Counted from the stretch's first letter, positions 38,817 through 49,419 are shown. The stretch: DNA of 64,000 bases from Paramoeba atlantica (GCA_977017575.1 CDRNVI010000069.1:62001-126000), one strand, 5' to 3'. Notes: generated by a model from the letters alone, not told the origin. Translations and numbers: made by a program.

Positions 38817-40562
38817 TCACACGCTCTTCCCCCACCCCACCTCACCCTCTTTTTCCCCGACCCCCTGTCTTTCCTCCCTGTCCTTCCCCCTCCCCTCCCA
38901 GAGCTCTCTCAGCCGCTCCCGTGTCTCCCGGAGGTACGCCACCCCCTCCGGTACCCCACTGACGAAACACCCTGGGGTGGTTCGTCGGTTCCACCGGAAC
39001 AAGTCCCGGGAGGCCTGGGAGGCGCTTTCCCTACGCCGGCCCTGTTCCTCCTCGGTAACGAGTCCCGTTGGGAGAGGGGAACCAAAGGTCCAGAGCCACT
39101 CCCCGGGGGTAAAGCATGGGAAAGAAGAATAAGAAGATAAAGAAGAAGAAGAAGAAACAGACGAATCTGTTCCGCTACTCCTTTGTAATGGTGGATTACC
39201 CATAACAAAGGGAGCAGAAGAAGCAGAAACCGACGAATCGGTTCCACTCCTCTCTCGCAGTGATGGATTACCCATACCAGAGGGAGCAGGAGAAGTCGAA
39301 ACCGACGAATCGGTTCCGCTACTCCTTTGCACGGCTGGGTTACCCACACTGGGGGGTGGAGACTCCCGGGTCGTACACGGGAGCATGGCCCCCCGGTACG
39401 CGCTGCGGTACTCCACCCGTAGGGGCGTCCCGGGGGGGATGGCCCGGGTAGCGAGGAGACGGAGGTAGCGGCGGGTGTGGGGAGGGGGTTTGATTTTATT
39501 ATGGATGTCCCGGTGAGGGGAGTGGTGGATTCGAGTGTCCCGGTTAGGGATGTCTATGGGGGTGTCTGTTTTAGGGGCTATATCCCTTTGTTTGTCATAT
39601 TTGTGGATGTTCGTTTGTTTATCCTTTTTATGGGTATTCCCTTTGAGTTGGACGTACACCAGTTGGACGTTTTGTGTTTTTTCACCTCCTGGGGGGAGGA
39701 GAGGTTGAAAAGGGGAGTGGAAGGGGGTTAAGGGGTTGCGGGGTAACCGAGGGGTAGTCGAGAGGAAGGGGCATAGAGCCACGTGGGAGGGTTGGAGGCT
39801 GGAGGGCAAGGTAAAAGTCGTGGGGGGAGAAGAACCGAGGTTAGGTTGGGGTAAATGAAAGACAAATTGACGTGCGTAGGCGTGGGCGTGGAAAAGAAGA
39901 GAGGAGTTCCACTTCAACGGAAGAGAAGCGGAAGCACATCCGCGCAGAAAAGATGGAGATGTGAACCATACAGGTTGATGCATAGCAAAACACTCTGACC
40001 ATAGCATATTCATGATGTCGTTGTTCCGGCAAGCTAGATAAAGATAGCGATCTTGGTCCACCTTTTCGAGCAAAATGGTTTCCAACGCCTGTCGTGCTTC
40101 TGTTTCGCCTAAAATGCGACCAACTGGCCCAAAGTACTCCTTTTGCGAGAGCTTTGCGTCAAATAGTGGTAGACCCTTACTTTGAATTGGAGTAAAAGCA
40201 TTTTTCCTGGAAACTGATGGTACAACTAATAGGGTACTCCATGTAGAACGCCACATCGACTTGCTATACATACTGAATGCGGTCAACAATAGTACCTCAC
40301 GGCTGTATGCGATTTCGGTGTTTTGTACAAGAGGCAGACTGACGGAATTTAGCATACTTTTAACTTTGTCGGGGATAACTGGAGAGCGAAGCACGTAAGG
40401 CACTGTAACAACGAAAGGACACAAAGAATCTGTAGAAGATTGATTAAGACGTACCTGCCTCTTATGGAATGGAATATTAAGCAACACCTCACCTCTACAA
40501 AATGACCGTCTGGATGTGAATCGCGTTCCTCTAATTTTGATACTTTGTAGTCCAAGAGACAT
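38817..40562 (-). CDS. SET-domain-like protein with 27-residue repeats
   Basis: 581 residues from ATG 40560-40562 (MSLGLQSIKIRG). The frame is open farther upstream but passes through a MITE relic and begins only at TTG, so the true start is uncertain. GTRFTSRRSFCRGEVLLNIP matches the first strands of SETD/Rubisco-LSMT-type SET domains. Later LRLLATRAIPPGTPLRVEYR matches the closing SET strands. SMWRSTWSTLLVVPS between them fits the insert region. The histone-methyltransferase NHS core is not recognised. After the domain, three tandem units built on NPPLQRSSGTDSSVS are encoded by 84-bp-type minisatellites. The tail is Glu/Gly/Arg-rich. Confidence 0.65.
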   Translation of the reverse strand: MSLGLQSIKIRGTRFTSRRSFCRGEVLLNIPFHKRQVRLNQSSTDSLCPFVVTVPYVLRSPVIPDKVKSMLNSVSLPLVQNTEIAYSREVLLLTAFSMYSKSMWRSTWSTLLVVPSVSRKNAFTPIQSKGLPLFDAKLSQKEYFGPVGRILGETEARQALETILLEKVDQDRYLYLACRNNDIMNMLWSECFAMHQPVWFTSPSFLRGCASASLPLKWNSSLLFHAHAYARQFVFHLPQPNLGSSPPTTFTLPSSLQPSHVALCPFLSTTPRLPRNPLTPFHSPFQPLLPPGGEKTQNVQLVYVQLKGNTHKKDKQTNIHKYDKQRDIAPKTDTPIDIPNRDTRIHHSPHRDIHNKIKPPPHTRRYLRLLATRAIPPGTPLRVEYRSAYRGAMLPCTTRESPPPSVGNPAVQRSSGTDSSVSTSPAPSGMGNPSLRERSGTDSSVSASSAPFVMGNPPLQRSSGTDSSVSSSSSLSSYSSFPCFTPGEWLWTFGSPLPTGLVTEEEQGRRRESASQASRDLFRWNRRTTPGCFVSGVPEGVAYLRETRERLRELWEGRGKDREERQGVGEKEGEVGWGKSV

Positions 40563-40699
40563 ATAAAAAAGATGGTCCGAAGTACCACGCTTTGGATAAG
40601 GTTTAGGAAAGCTAATTGTCACATGTAACGACTGACCTACATTATTGAGAATGAATCGCTTATGTACAAGCTTGTATTTCCGGAAGATTAGAATACAAA

Positions 40700-40740
40700 A
40701 ACTCCCCCCTCCTTTAATATGCACAAAATTGTGCATAGAG
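40700..40740. repeat. relic of a key TTTAATATGCACA element end
   Basis: CTCCCCCCTCCTTTAATATG followed by CACAAAATTGTGCAT. This is the same key as the foldback at 32693-33277, with a shortened loop. It lies just upstream of the SET-like gene. Confidence 0.55.
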
Positions 40741-40969
40741 CAGGTTCGTAAAGTGAAGCCCACGGGGGCAAATTTGCTTTTTTTTGTGATTTTGAGGTAC
40801 GCGCTCGTATACAAGTAAATAAGAAGGTTGAAACCTATGAAAGACAAAACCTGGAAAAACCCGCATGTTCCTCATTGACGTGGCGAAGAAAAGTACTTTG
40901 TCAAAATTAGTGAAGAACACACTTGGTCTCCATCGTGCGCTGCAAAATATTTTTTGCGCTACAAAAAAT

Positions 40970-41289
40970 GAAAATTTTGAAAAAAATATTTTTCGAAATA
41001 ACCCACCAGAAGGGGTAGCCGAGGTCTTGGCGCACATTTTTCACCCCCGTACTCGGGGATGACCCCCCCTGGTATCAACAGCACGGGGCCATCAAGTTCG
41101 GTTTCTTCTGAGTAAAAAATTGAAAACAAAGTCAACTTGGCGAAGAAGATGGCTTAAAAAATAGTTTTTCAAAATTGCTTAACCTATTGTATTTTGAGAG
41201 TTTGGGAACTGTACTAGCTTTCGACGCCGTTGTTTTCATAAGATACCCTTTCTTGAAGCCGTGACACGCCTCCCGAAATGACGCCCCAA
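40970..41289 (-). repeat. GCGGTGGTTGT-ended repeat, copy 6, internal fragment
   Basis: Reverse orientation. Contains GGGGTAGCCGAGGTCTTGGC, GATGACCCCCCCTGGTAT, ATCAAGTTCGG, CTATTGTATTTTGAGAGTTT and CTTGAAGCCGTGACACGCC, all family landmarks. Both termini are missing. Confidence 0.7.
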
Positions 41290-41392
41290 AAATATAGGTG
41301 TCGTGGCAAAACCTGGCAAAACCCGGCAAAGCTTAACACGTTTCAACCCTCTAACTATCTCTTTATATAATAATAATAAAAAAGAAATTTAT

Positions 41393-42975
41393 CATTGTAA
41401 GTTCAGTATGATGAGAAATTCAAAACAAATTGGAAACAAATTTGAGAAATGGAAGAGTACATGTGTTTCTTTTCCATTATATACTCAATACATGATGTAG
41501 TGGAACTTAGCGTAAGCGAATCCGACAGTGACTAATAGATCCTGTGCATCTACAATGTAGATAAAAAGAAACAGAAGTATAAATACAGGGGCTACTAAAG
41601 GCGAGGTGAGTCTCCAATTTGTAAAAATGAAAACAAGCAACTGTGTATATTTTTAAGCCCAAAACTAGCAATTGTATGTAAAACAGGTCGCAAACATGAA
41701 ACAATAAAAAATTGTCCAATTTTGAAAATACAGTTCTCCCTATTCAGTATATAGCAGGGCCCGCGGAAACTTTTTAAAAGCTAAAAAAAGTTTTTCAGAT
41801 CATCGAAAGCGCTTTAAAAACGCTTTTCGAGCTCTTTTTAGCTTTCGAGAGCACCTTTACCCTGCGGACACACCTACAGGCGAAAACTTCGTCAGGAGGG
41901 GGGTCTAAAATTCGTAAAAATTGTCCAATTTCGGAAATACAGCTCCTCCTATTCAGTGTTTACACTGTTTAGTAGACTGTAGTACAAGTTTTAGACTCCC
42001 CAAGTCCGACTTCAAAACCCTTCTCTACGTATTTCTGTGTAAATCATGGTTTGACGGTCAGGCCGTTAAACAGAAGTTTGTTTCGTGTCCGCATATCACG
42101 TAATCGGAGCCAATTGTGTTTGGTGTTTGTTGGGAGGCTACCGAGGCCACTATCTTTACGTAAAAGAAAACTTTTTTAACACTTTTTACATTCCAGAGTT
42201 TTCCAACACAACGTTGGGTGGAGGAGGAAACGGAATTATACTTGTAAATTGATTACGTGACAAATTGATCGAATCGATGCTAGAAGAAATCCCTTGGACG
42301 TCGGCAATCCCTTCAAATTGGTTATCATGCAACCATAATGTTGATAGCTGAGGTGGAAGAGAGTCAAATTGCAAAGTTCCGGAAAACCAGTTTTCTCGGA
42401 AAGAGAAAAAATGAGCACTGGACGGAAGCGTGGTGAGGTCTAACGTACCCGAAAGATGATTGGCTGCCAATATCAGCGTTCTTAAGGTTTGCGGCAAGGT
42501 ACTTGTCAGCACGTTTCCCACTAACTTGTTAAAAGAAAAGGACAGATATACGAGGCAAGGTGGAAGCTGATCAATTCCATGAGCAGTACAAATCTTATTA
42601 TGAGAAAGCATTATCTTGGATAGAGTACGAGGGACATATTGCAAATTAATAGAGCCAGAAAGGTTTTCTTTTTCCCATGAAAGGTCTTGAACTGTTTCAT
42701 TGACACATTCGATGCCTTTCCAAGAACAGGCATCTGTTTCAACAGTCCATGAGGCGTCGCATCCTGATAGGTTGGCAATCATTCGCGCAAGGTGAAAAGC
42801 GGGCGGAAGTACTGCACCGCGTACCCTTCCTGCTCGGGTAGAGAGCGCTGGACTTTCATCCCTCTGAAAGGATAGCTGCATGCGATAAAAAACAACTGAT
42901 TTAGTAAAACTAGGTTCTTTAAAACTAGGTTTTATTGAAAGAATTGTGTTCTACTAAAACGGTGTCAACATGATG
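41393..42975 (-). repeat. segmental duplication, copy A
   Basis: About 1.57 kb that is almost identical to 50923-52490 (offset 9530, changing to 9515 after one small indel near 42915). Starts CATTGTAAGTTCAGTATGATG and ends CGGTGTCAACATGATG. Contains LRR gene 6 and about 800 bp of downstream sequence. No terminal inverted repeats or target duplication were found. Confidence 0.92.
42186..42881 (-). CDS. LRR protein 6 (duplicate of LRR 8)
   Basis: 231 residues, ATG 42879-42881. The cap is shorter: RVRGAVLPPAFHLARMIANL, then DASWTVETDACSWKGIECVN. Repeats include LPPCLVYLSFSFNKLVG, LPQTLRTLILAANHLSG and LPPQLSTLWLHDNQFEG. The C-terminus is proline-rich (IIPFPPPPNVVLENSGM). It differs from LRR 8 at only a few residues (e.g. 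IECVNETVQDL versus IKCVNETVRHL), showing very recent duplication with both frames kept. Confidence 0.88.
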   Translation of the reverse strand: MQLSFQRDESPALSTRAGRVRGAVLPPAFHLARMIANLSGCDASWTVETDACSWKGIECVNETVQDLSWEKENLSGSINLQYVPRTLSKIMLSHNKICTAHGIDQLPPCLVYLSFSFNKLVGNVLTSTLPQTLRTLILAANHLSGTLDLTTLPSSAHFFSFRENWFSGTLQFDSLPPQLSTLWLHDNQFEGIADVQGISSSIDSINLSRNQFTSIIPFPPPPNVVLENSGM

Positions 42976-43669
42976 AAATTTACGGCGTATACCGTGTCCC
43001 GTACATACCGGGACCGTATATACCCCTTGACTTTGCACGACGAATAATCGTCGATGTCCCGACAAGAACGGTTTTATGCAAAGTGAAGGGGTGGGCATTG
43101 TCGTGAAATAACACTAAAAAGTTGAAAAATCCGTAAAAAACACTAACAAAACCCGATAACTGGAGGCATTAATGGCGGACTCCTATGAGGTTAGCTACCA
43201 AGTAAGGGCCGTATGACTAATAACATCCCTTTATGAGAGATAAATATAATGTAAATCGTATTACTCCACTGCACGAGTAACCCTCGATGTCCCTACTGTG
43301 TTAGTTAAAACCTACATAACGAACTAGAACCTGTATAACGAACTAACTGATTTCCGATAGGGGAAAATAGGGCATCTTTGGAATGGAGTTGGAAAGATTG
43401 TACTATCCCATCTTCACAAGAGAAATTTAAACGGAAGCAAGATAATGACGAAAAAAATCTTTCAACCTCGAAACGTTTTAGCATACCACCTTTGGTATGC
43501 TGCGCAGAAGGGGTAGCCGGGTCTTGACCCGCATTTTCCACTCTTACCAGGGGGAGACCCCCCCTGGTATCTGCAGGACGGGTCCGCCACGGTCGGATTT
43601 TTTCAGAAAACACTTTCATTCCACCTATTGTATTTTGATAGCCTGGGACTCTACTACAGTAGTGTAGTA

Positions 43670-44999
43670 CAGGGGTGAACAGAAATCTTGCCCCCCTCTC
43701 GAAAATATGATTTTTTTTATCTGTTTTTGCTCATCTTTGCAGCATTGGAGAGATCTCGCTTTCCTAGCGAAAGGCTTTGCCGCCTTTTTTTCGTAGGGAC
43801 CCCCTGGTGCTCATACGGCGACCCGAAAATCGACCAAAAACAAGATTTTGGAAAACTCAGATTTTGAAAATTACATGGGAAAATGCGTTTAAAGTGAACC
43901 AATATTCGCAAGTTTACAGTTTTTCAAAAAAGAAAATCCTTTTTTTCTCATACTCTAAACTTTTCTTAACTTGTACATGCTTACTTCTTACAAATGAACG
44001 CATGCACGGAATTGCTTCGAATTTACTAAAACTTTAAACAATGGATAACCCCGTTACACTTCAAACTTCCGGTGCATACCTCTGCTTATGCTTGTATTCG
44101 GTATCCTTCTTTTCCAGCCTCCGACCTGGAACAACACTGTCCCGCTTCAGATGCTTTTTGGCCATGGAGTTAGCGCACTCCATAGTGCTCGTGTGCACAC
44201 CTTCAGTTGTAATCCACTGTCTTTTGTAGCTAACACTTTCGCTTTTTTTACCAGAAATGAGAAAAGTGCGAATATTGGTTCAGTTTCACCGAAAATGCAG
44301 AAAATGCCGATCAGTAAGAACTAATACGTGATTTAAACTTTATAGATTAGTACCCAGAATGTCCGCCGTCATTTTCTAATACTATTCGGAGTCTTTTGGG
44401 AACTGAGTTAATTGTATTCATTACTTTTTGCTTTTCTGGAGATCTTTTTATGGCATTGAACGCCTTTTTTATGGCCTCTATGAGTGTTTCGTGGTTGTGT
44501 GCCTTAAATTTGTTCAACACAATGTTGTTCATTTGACCCCAAACGTTTTCTACGGGGTTAAGGTAGGGGGAATTTGGGGGCTAGTCCAACATTTGAATAT
44601 TCTCGTTGGTCAATTTAGATTTTACCATATTACTATCCCCCCCTATCGTAGCGTTGCCTGGTTTCGGGAAAAAGTAACGCTAATGAGGGGGGGTACCGAG
44701 GCAACGCTAGGATAGGGGGGATAGTATGTGTATTGGCGGTGTCCATTTGTACCACTACATCGTGTACATGACCCGTAAGGTACTCTAAGAAACCGTTTGA
44801 TTTATAAAAAGATTGAAGAATCACTTCCCCAGTGACCTTATGTGCATTCTCGTATGTGCACCCGTCGTTGGGCTCAAAAACGTGTAAAAATAGCCCATGA
44901 TCAATACTTGTACCTATCCAAGCCATTACCCCCTTCCCCCCATACCACCTCCGATTTCTTCGGCGTGGTTTTCTTGGGCTAGATTTCTGTTCACCCCTG
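43670..44999 (-). mobile_element. Tc1/mariner element M2, degraded
   Basis: 1330 bp between TA dinucleotides (43668-43669, 45000-45001). Ends CAGGGGTGAACAGAAATC and GATTTCTGTTCACCCCTG are perfect inverses. Transposase fragments on the minus strand: GGKGVMAWIGTSIDHGLFLH (about 44930), VVQMDTANT (44745), PYLNPVENVWGQMNN (about 44560) and VPKRLRIVLENDGG (44370). N-terminal parts are lost and a 92-bp MITE interrupts the middle. Confidence 0.82.
44633..44724. mobile_element. 92-bp TA-flanked MITE inside mariner M2, key TATCGTAGCGTTGCC
   Basis: Bounded by TA. Tips CTATCCCCCCC and GGGGGGATAG. Key TATCGTAGCGTTGCCT on the left, inverse AGGCAACGCTAGGATA on the right, plus a partial inverse copy GTAACGCTAATGAGGGGGG in between. 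It shows the shared end design in miniature. Confidence 0.78.
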
Positions 45000-45199
45000 T
45001 ACAACCTACCTATGTGGTAGTGTAGCCTTCTGCAACATTATTGTCAGAAGATACATCTTTTTGGGAGCCGTGGCATGCCTCCCAAAATGACCCAATTTTG
45101 ACCAAAATATGCGAAAAATCAATTTTTCCCCAAAGGGGTCTTTCTGTGTTGGAAAATCGAGTTGGCCATTATTTTGGCTCAAAACCCAGTTGGCTACCC

Positions 45200-45392
45200 T
45201 CTGAAAGTGTGACCAGCTGGCCATCCCACGAAAAAATGGCCAGCTGGCCACCTCCTGAAAAAGTGGCCATCTGGCTATCACCTGAAAAAGTCGCCAGCAG
45301 ACCACCTCGTGAAAAAATGGCCAGCTAGCAACTCTCTGAAAAAGTGGCCAGCTGGCTACCTCGTGGGAAAGTGGCGAGCTGGCCACTTTTTT
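45200..45392. repeat. tandem repeat, 27-28 bp, CCAGCTGGCCA core
   Basis: About seven units of AAAAAGTGGCCAGCTGGCCA plus CCTCCTG or variants. Nearly every unit contains the palindrome TGGCCAGCTGGCCA or a one-base variant. It lies at the edge of repeat copy 7. Confidence 0.82.
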
Positions 45393-45598
45393 AAGATGTT
45401 GCGATTGATCTTACTGGACAAAAACAACCTAAATTAAGCAATTGGTTTCTCGAAAAAAACAACACCTTTTGCTTCACACTTCTTGTTTACACATTTTATC
45501 AAAAACATTTAATTTTTGTTTGCACAAACAACGTTTAGTGAAGCCAGTTTCTTTGACTGTAATTTTTCTTTGACTGTACATTCTTGAATCAATTGTTT

Positions 45599-46171
45599 CT
45601 ATGTTTTGATAATTTTAGTCTCTTTCGTGAATAGTGCTAATGATTTTGGAAGTTGTGCCATCTGTACGACTCCATAGAGAGAGGTATTGAAGCCCAGATG
45701 TAGAAAGCGCAAGTTCGGAGGAAGATTAGAAAGATCAACTTCACCTGTAAAAACGTTTCCCTGAAGATCAATAACTAACATAGAAGTCGGGAGCACCGTA
45801 AAATCTAAACCACCGCTCATTTTATTTCCTGGAGCGTTCAGAAACGTCATCCCCCGAGGAAGCAATTTAAAGTCCAATGGGCCATGTAAACTATTGTAGA
45901 ACACGTGAAGAACCAGCAGCGTACACGGTGCAGAAGCCCACTGTAACTTTCCTGATAGGTTTTCAGAACCCCAGCATATATCTGTCACTTTCTCCTTGTC
46001 ATTGCATGTTACGCCATGCCAGTGGCAAGCAGGTACATCGGATTTCCATGTAGAGTGAGGAGGCTCTATGTCCTTGACAAATCTCTCAAGCTCGTACTCT
46101 TGTGGAAGACCTGCGTGACGTACTTTTGAGGTCCGAGCTTCGGAGCGATCATCTTGTAGTGCGCCGTGCAT
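45599..46171 (-). CDS. LRR protein 7
   Basis: 190 residues, ATG 46169-46171. Cap KVRHAGLPQEYELERFVKD, then HSTWKSDVPACHWHGVTCND, a textbook version of the family cap. Five repeats, e.g. LPRGMTFLNAPGNKMSGG, LPTSMLVIDLQGNVFTGE and LPPNLRFLHLGFNTSLYG. The shortest complete member. No strong signal peptide in the first 20 residues (MHGALQDDRSEARTSK). Confidence 0.86.
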   Translation of the reverse strand: MHGALQDDRSEARTSKVRHAGLPQEYELERFVKDIEPPHSTWKSDVPACHWHGVTCNDKEKVTDICWGSENLSGKLQWASAPCTLLVLHVFYNSLHGPLDFKLLPRGMTFLNAPGNKMSGGLDFTVLPTSMLVIDLQGNVFTGEVDLSNLPPNLRFLHLGFNTSLYGVVQMAQLPKSLALFTKETKIIKT

Positions 46172-46441
46172 AGCTATTCAAGCAATATCTTGAAAGACCA
46201 CAAAAAAAGAAAATTCGATGTTCGAAACGTTATAGCAGAAAATGACAGGTATCTATTGTCGCCTTACATTTTATAATTTTCTTTTTACGACAAGACAAAA
46301 AATTGCTCAAGAAATCTGAGAGCATTATCTGGTTAGAGCGTTCTCAAAACGGGTTTGCGCCAAGTGATCTACAGCTCGTTCGAGAGCACGGAGGTTCGAG
46401 CTTTTAGGAACACTGGTTCGAAAATTTACGTCAGAATTCCA

Positions 46442-47980
46442 TCAGTATCTGCAGCCAATGTCGCTGAAAACAACGTCATTGGGATGGTTTTCGTACACGA
46501 GAGCCATGGCAGGAAATGAGGCAGTGGTACTATCAAATGAAAGAGCATTAAAATTGTCAGTCTCCAAGGGTTGGCCATTACCTACTGCTGCAGCATTGAA
46601 CTTCTCTCGTGGCCCACTGCAGTTGGAACCCGTGAAAACTTGGTTCGTCCTCCACCCCTCATTTCGTTCAGACTCATACGATTGATAGATGTTTTGCATC
46701 GGTAATGAGTAATTCTCACCTGAACGAGAATACAATGTCAACGCTTTTCCGGATGCACAGCTCGTTATAATTTGACCTTCCCCTATACAGCAAAGTCGTT
46801 TGTTGGCAATCTGATTGCCGCTGATAACGTGGGTGCCATGAAGAGGCACTTGTGTGCTCCATAACCGTTGTTTCGTAGCCCAGCAATATTCGGAAAGAAT
46901 CCCATTGCATTCTTGAACGTAGAAGGAATGAGAGTTTGTTGCGGACCGACATGCACTACGCACTTTACAAGACGAAGAGGAAAACAAAAGTCCACTGTTG
47001 TAAGAGCGTCGCAAAAAGGAGTGCGTTGAGCTACCGATATCCCAGTGATCTACATTCGAAGTGTTGCGAACATCAAAACTGTACAGTTTGAGATCGTCAT
47101 GAAGAATGAAAATGTGGTTGCGATCGGCATAGAAGCAATTCCGAGAGTTTTCTGTAGGGTTCATGGACGTATCTAAAAATTCGTTTCGAGTGGATACCGC
47201 GTCAATCCCAAACTGTGGGGCACAGTGACTTGACCATATGGCCTTTGGAGTTCCTTTCGGAGATGTATGTATGGGAGGATTGGAGAAGTTTAAGAGCGGT
47301 GCCTGGGCCTTTTCAGTGTGGGGTAGTACATATTTTGGACTCTCAGTCGCTTGACATCGTATATCCCATAAAACAATGGAGCCTCCGCACGATACAGCAG
47401 TAACACAATGCGGTGATACCCATGTAAAATCGACGAACGCTTCCATAGAAGTTGATGCTTCACGAGAGTCTGCTGTCGTCACATTTTCCGAGTCAACGTC
47501 CACGACGCACAATCGATATGAATTATGAAGCGCAACTTTTCCCCAGGCGTTCGGAAGATTACACCAAAGTGCATTGCTTATGGATTCACCATTATTCAAC
47601 CGATTATTTCTTTTATGTATAAAAATTTCTACGCTGCTCACACACTCTTTTCTTTTCCAAATATGATATCGTGTATCGCAAAAATGCGTAGAGAGCAAAA
47701 TAAGGCCATCTGGATCCCAACGAACAACAGACGAAAAATCCGAAGAGCTGTCTGAGCCATCCAAAGCAGCGACTGTTTGTGGTTCTATTTTTGAAGCCAA
47801 TTTTGGTGTATTCAATCTAACACCGTAAGACGCGAAACTGAATTGACGCAGTTTAAAACGCTCCATAGTTCGCAGAGTAAAAAGAAATGGGTCCTTTGAT
47901 GCCCAAATCGGTGCATATATTTGCATTGCAAGGACAGTTTTCCCATTGTTAGCTGAACATGAATAGTTAGCTTCTCTCAT
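46442..47980 (-). CDS. WD-repeat-like beta-propeller protein
   Basis: 512 residues, ATG 47978-47980. Segments VVRWDPDGLILLSTHFCDTR, followed by YHIWKRK, AFVDFTWVSPHCVTAVSCGG with SIVLWDIRC, and HIFILHDDLKLYSFDVRN follow the GH..WD pattern of WD40 blades, though divergent. SGKALTLYSRSG may be another blade. It lacks clear partner domains. Probably a scaffold; the specific complex is unknown. Confidence 0.72.
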   Translation of the reverse strand: MREANYSCSANNGKTVLAMQIYAPIWASKDPFLFTLRTMERFKLRQFSFASYGVRLNTPKLASKIEPQTVAALDGSDSSSDFSSVVRWDPDGLILLSTHFCDTRYHIWKRKECVSSVEIFIHKRNNRLNNGESISNALWCNLPNAWGKVALHNSYRLCVVDVDSENVTTADSREASTSMEAFVDFTWVSPHCVTAVSCGGSIVLWDIRCQATESPKYVLPHTEKAQAPLLNFSNPPIHTSPKGTPKAIWSSHCAPQFGIDAVSTRNEFLDTSMNPTENSRNCFYADRNHIFILHDDLKLYSFDVRNTSNVDHWDIGSSTHSFLRRSYNSGLLFSSSSCKVRSACRSATNSHSFYVQECNGILSEYCWATKQRLWSTQVPLHGTHVISGNQIANKRLCCIGEGQIITSCASGKALTLYSRSGENYSLPMQNIYQSYESERNEGWRTNQVFTGSNCSGPREKFNAAAVGNGQPLETDNFNALSFDSTTASFPAMALVYENHPNDVVFSDIGCRY

Positions 47981-48379
47981 TATCCAATGCTTTCGTCTTC
48001 ATGAATGAGACAAACTCCGCGAAAAACGTTTTGAAATTGGAATATGCCTTTTCCTTTCAAACTTAAAAGGTTATTAAACTTCGCATGATGAATACTGGAA
48101 AACACACCAGCGCTGAAGCAGAGAAATCGCAGATTGTTTTAAGCTAATTTTGCTTTTGATGGCTTTGATGCGAACTGCCCTTGAATAATTCATGGCACGA
48201 TGACAAGCTAGAGGTAAAAAAGGTTGCTATAGATAGAGTAAATAAAATTGCGAAAATACTAAAATAATTTTAACCACTGCGCAGCACCGTTTTGCGTTTT
48301 AGTCTTGGGCGATAAATATTTTCTTGCCTTCCGGAAGCTATGAAATGAAGGAAAATCTATTTGTAATTTACCGTATCTA
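47981..48379. other. intergenic, nothing recognised
   Basis: AT-rich spacer upstream of the WD-like gene. No frame, repeat end or RNA gene identified. Confidence 0.45.
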
Positions 48380-48835
48380 GTTTAGCATACACCAAGGTGA
48401 TGTAGACCAACTATTTTAACATAAATCAGTAGACTAAAATTGCTAATTGTATCAAACCGCATCAAACTGGGGCGTGCATCATAATCATCATTCAGAGATA
48501 GCACAGTAACGTACGTATTCATTTTATCATACACCAACATGCATGACGCAAAACAAAATTTTAACCAGTACATCTGGAGTAAATATTTACATGAATCAGT
48601 AGACTAAAATTGCTAATTGTATCAAACCGCATCAAACTGGGGCGTGCATCATAATTGTCATTCAGAGATAGCACAGTAACGTACGTATTCATTTTATCAT
48701 ACACCAACATGCATGACGCAAAACAAAATTTTAGCCAGCACATCTGGAATAAATATTTACATGAATCAGTAGACTAAAATTGCTAATTGTATCAAACCAC
48801 ATCAAACTGGGGCGTGCAGTATAATCATCATTCAG
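48380..48835. repeat. 170-bp tandem repeat, about 2.7 copies
   Basis: ATCAGTAGACTAAAATTGCT recurs at 48425, 48595 and 48765, an exact 170-bp period. Each unit also has CATCAAACTGGGGCGTGCA, ACGTACGTATTCATTTTATC and ACACCAACATGCATGACGC. Copies differ by a few bases. The open frames inside are repeat artefacts. Confidence 0.9.
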
Positions 48836-48889
48836 AGAGGCAATATACAGGGGCTTGTTACATATGTACAAACCTTATGTAGCAATAAA

Positions 48890-49320
48890 CAGGGGTGAAA
48901 ATCCGATGCTGGGGGGGTCTAAAATTTGCAATTTTTGCATAATTTTGGAAAATAATAGCGCATTTGAGAGCTCTAGCAGAGATCCATGTTTTGGCGTTAT
49001 TATCATGCTAAAAGAAAGCAAATTTGAAAAGGGCATTTTTTTTAAAAGTGTTTTACCCCCCTAAAATTTTGCTGCGTTTTCAATTTTCGCAGTTTTTTCC
49101 GTGCTTTTTTTCTTTTCTGCTCACTATTATGCCGCAAAAGCGATCTCGCCCTAAGCAAAACAGGCTTATTTATGGAGTTTTTTATCACGTTTTTTCCAAC
49201 AGGGACAGAAATGAGAAAGCTACGATTACTTCACATGTTTTTAAAGCAGCTATGAAAAAAAGGGGAGGTTTCTTAAGTTACTTGAATCGTCATAGCGATA
49301 CTAGAGTTGCTATAAAAAAA
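48890..49320 (+). mobile_element. mariner M1 relative, internally deleted
   Basis: Left end CAGGGGTGAAAATCCGATGC, then TGGGGGGGTCTAAAATTTGC, resembles M1. The plus strand encodes MPQKRSRPKQNR (transposase start) joined directly to LIYGVFYHVFSNRDRNEK and RGGFLSYLNRHSDTRVAI, i.e. the HTH and first catalytic Asp are deleted. The right end is replaced by a piece of another MITE. Confidence 0.7.
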
Positions 49321-49329
49321 AGTGGCAAA

Positions 49330-49419
49330 ATAAATTTGACACCGCTCCGCGGCGCCCGGTCGGATTTGTCCATAATAAAGGGGGGGATACCCCCTGTCCA
49401 TAGTAAAGGGGGGGCACAG
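49330..49419. mobile_element. TA-flanked MITE right end, key TTTATTATGGACA
   Basis: GC-rich CGCTCCGCGGCGCCC, then TGTCCATAATAAAGGGGGGG, CCCCCTGTCCATAGTAAAG, GGGGGGGCACAG, then TA. Two direct copies of the key. It is the same key as 13555-13699. The left end was not found. Confidence 0.65.

Larger units (their letters stand above)
43445..45170 (-). repeat. GCGGTGGTTGT-ended repeat, copy 7, split by mariner M2
   Basis: The left part (43445-43667) has GAAGGGGTAGCCGGGTCTTG, GGAGACCCCCCCTGGTAT and CTATTGTATTTTGATAGCCT. After the mariner it resumes at 45002 with CTACCTATGTGGTAGTG-like sequence and GGAGCCGTGGCATGCCTCCC, then AATGACCCAATTTTGACC. The ends are not intact. Confidence 0.7.

Noticed and set aside
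48382-48743. Two near-identical minus frames
   Set aside because: They come from the 170-bp tandem repeat.
48380-48835. Centromeric satellite
   Set aside because: Only 2.7 units, lying between genes and transposon relics; no long array.
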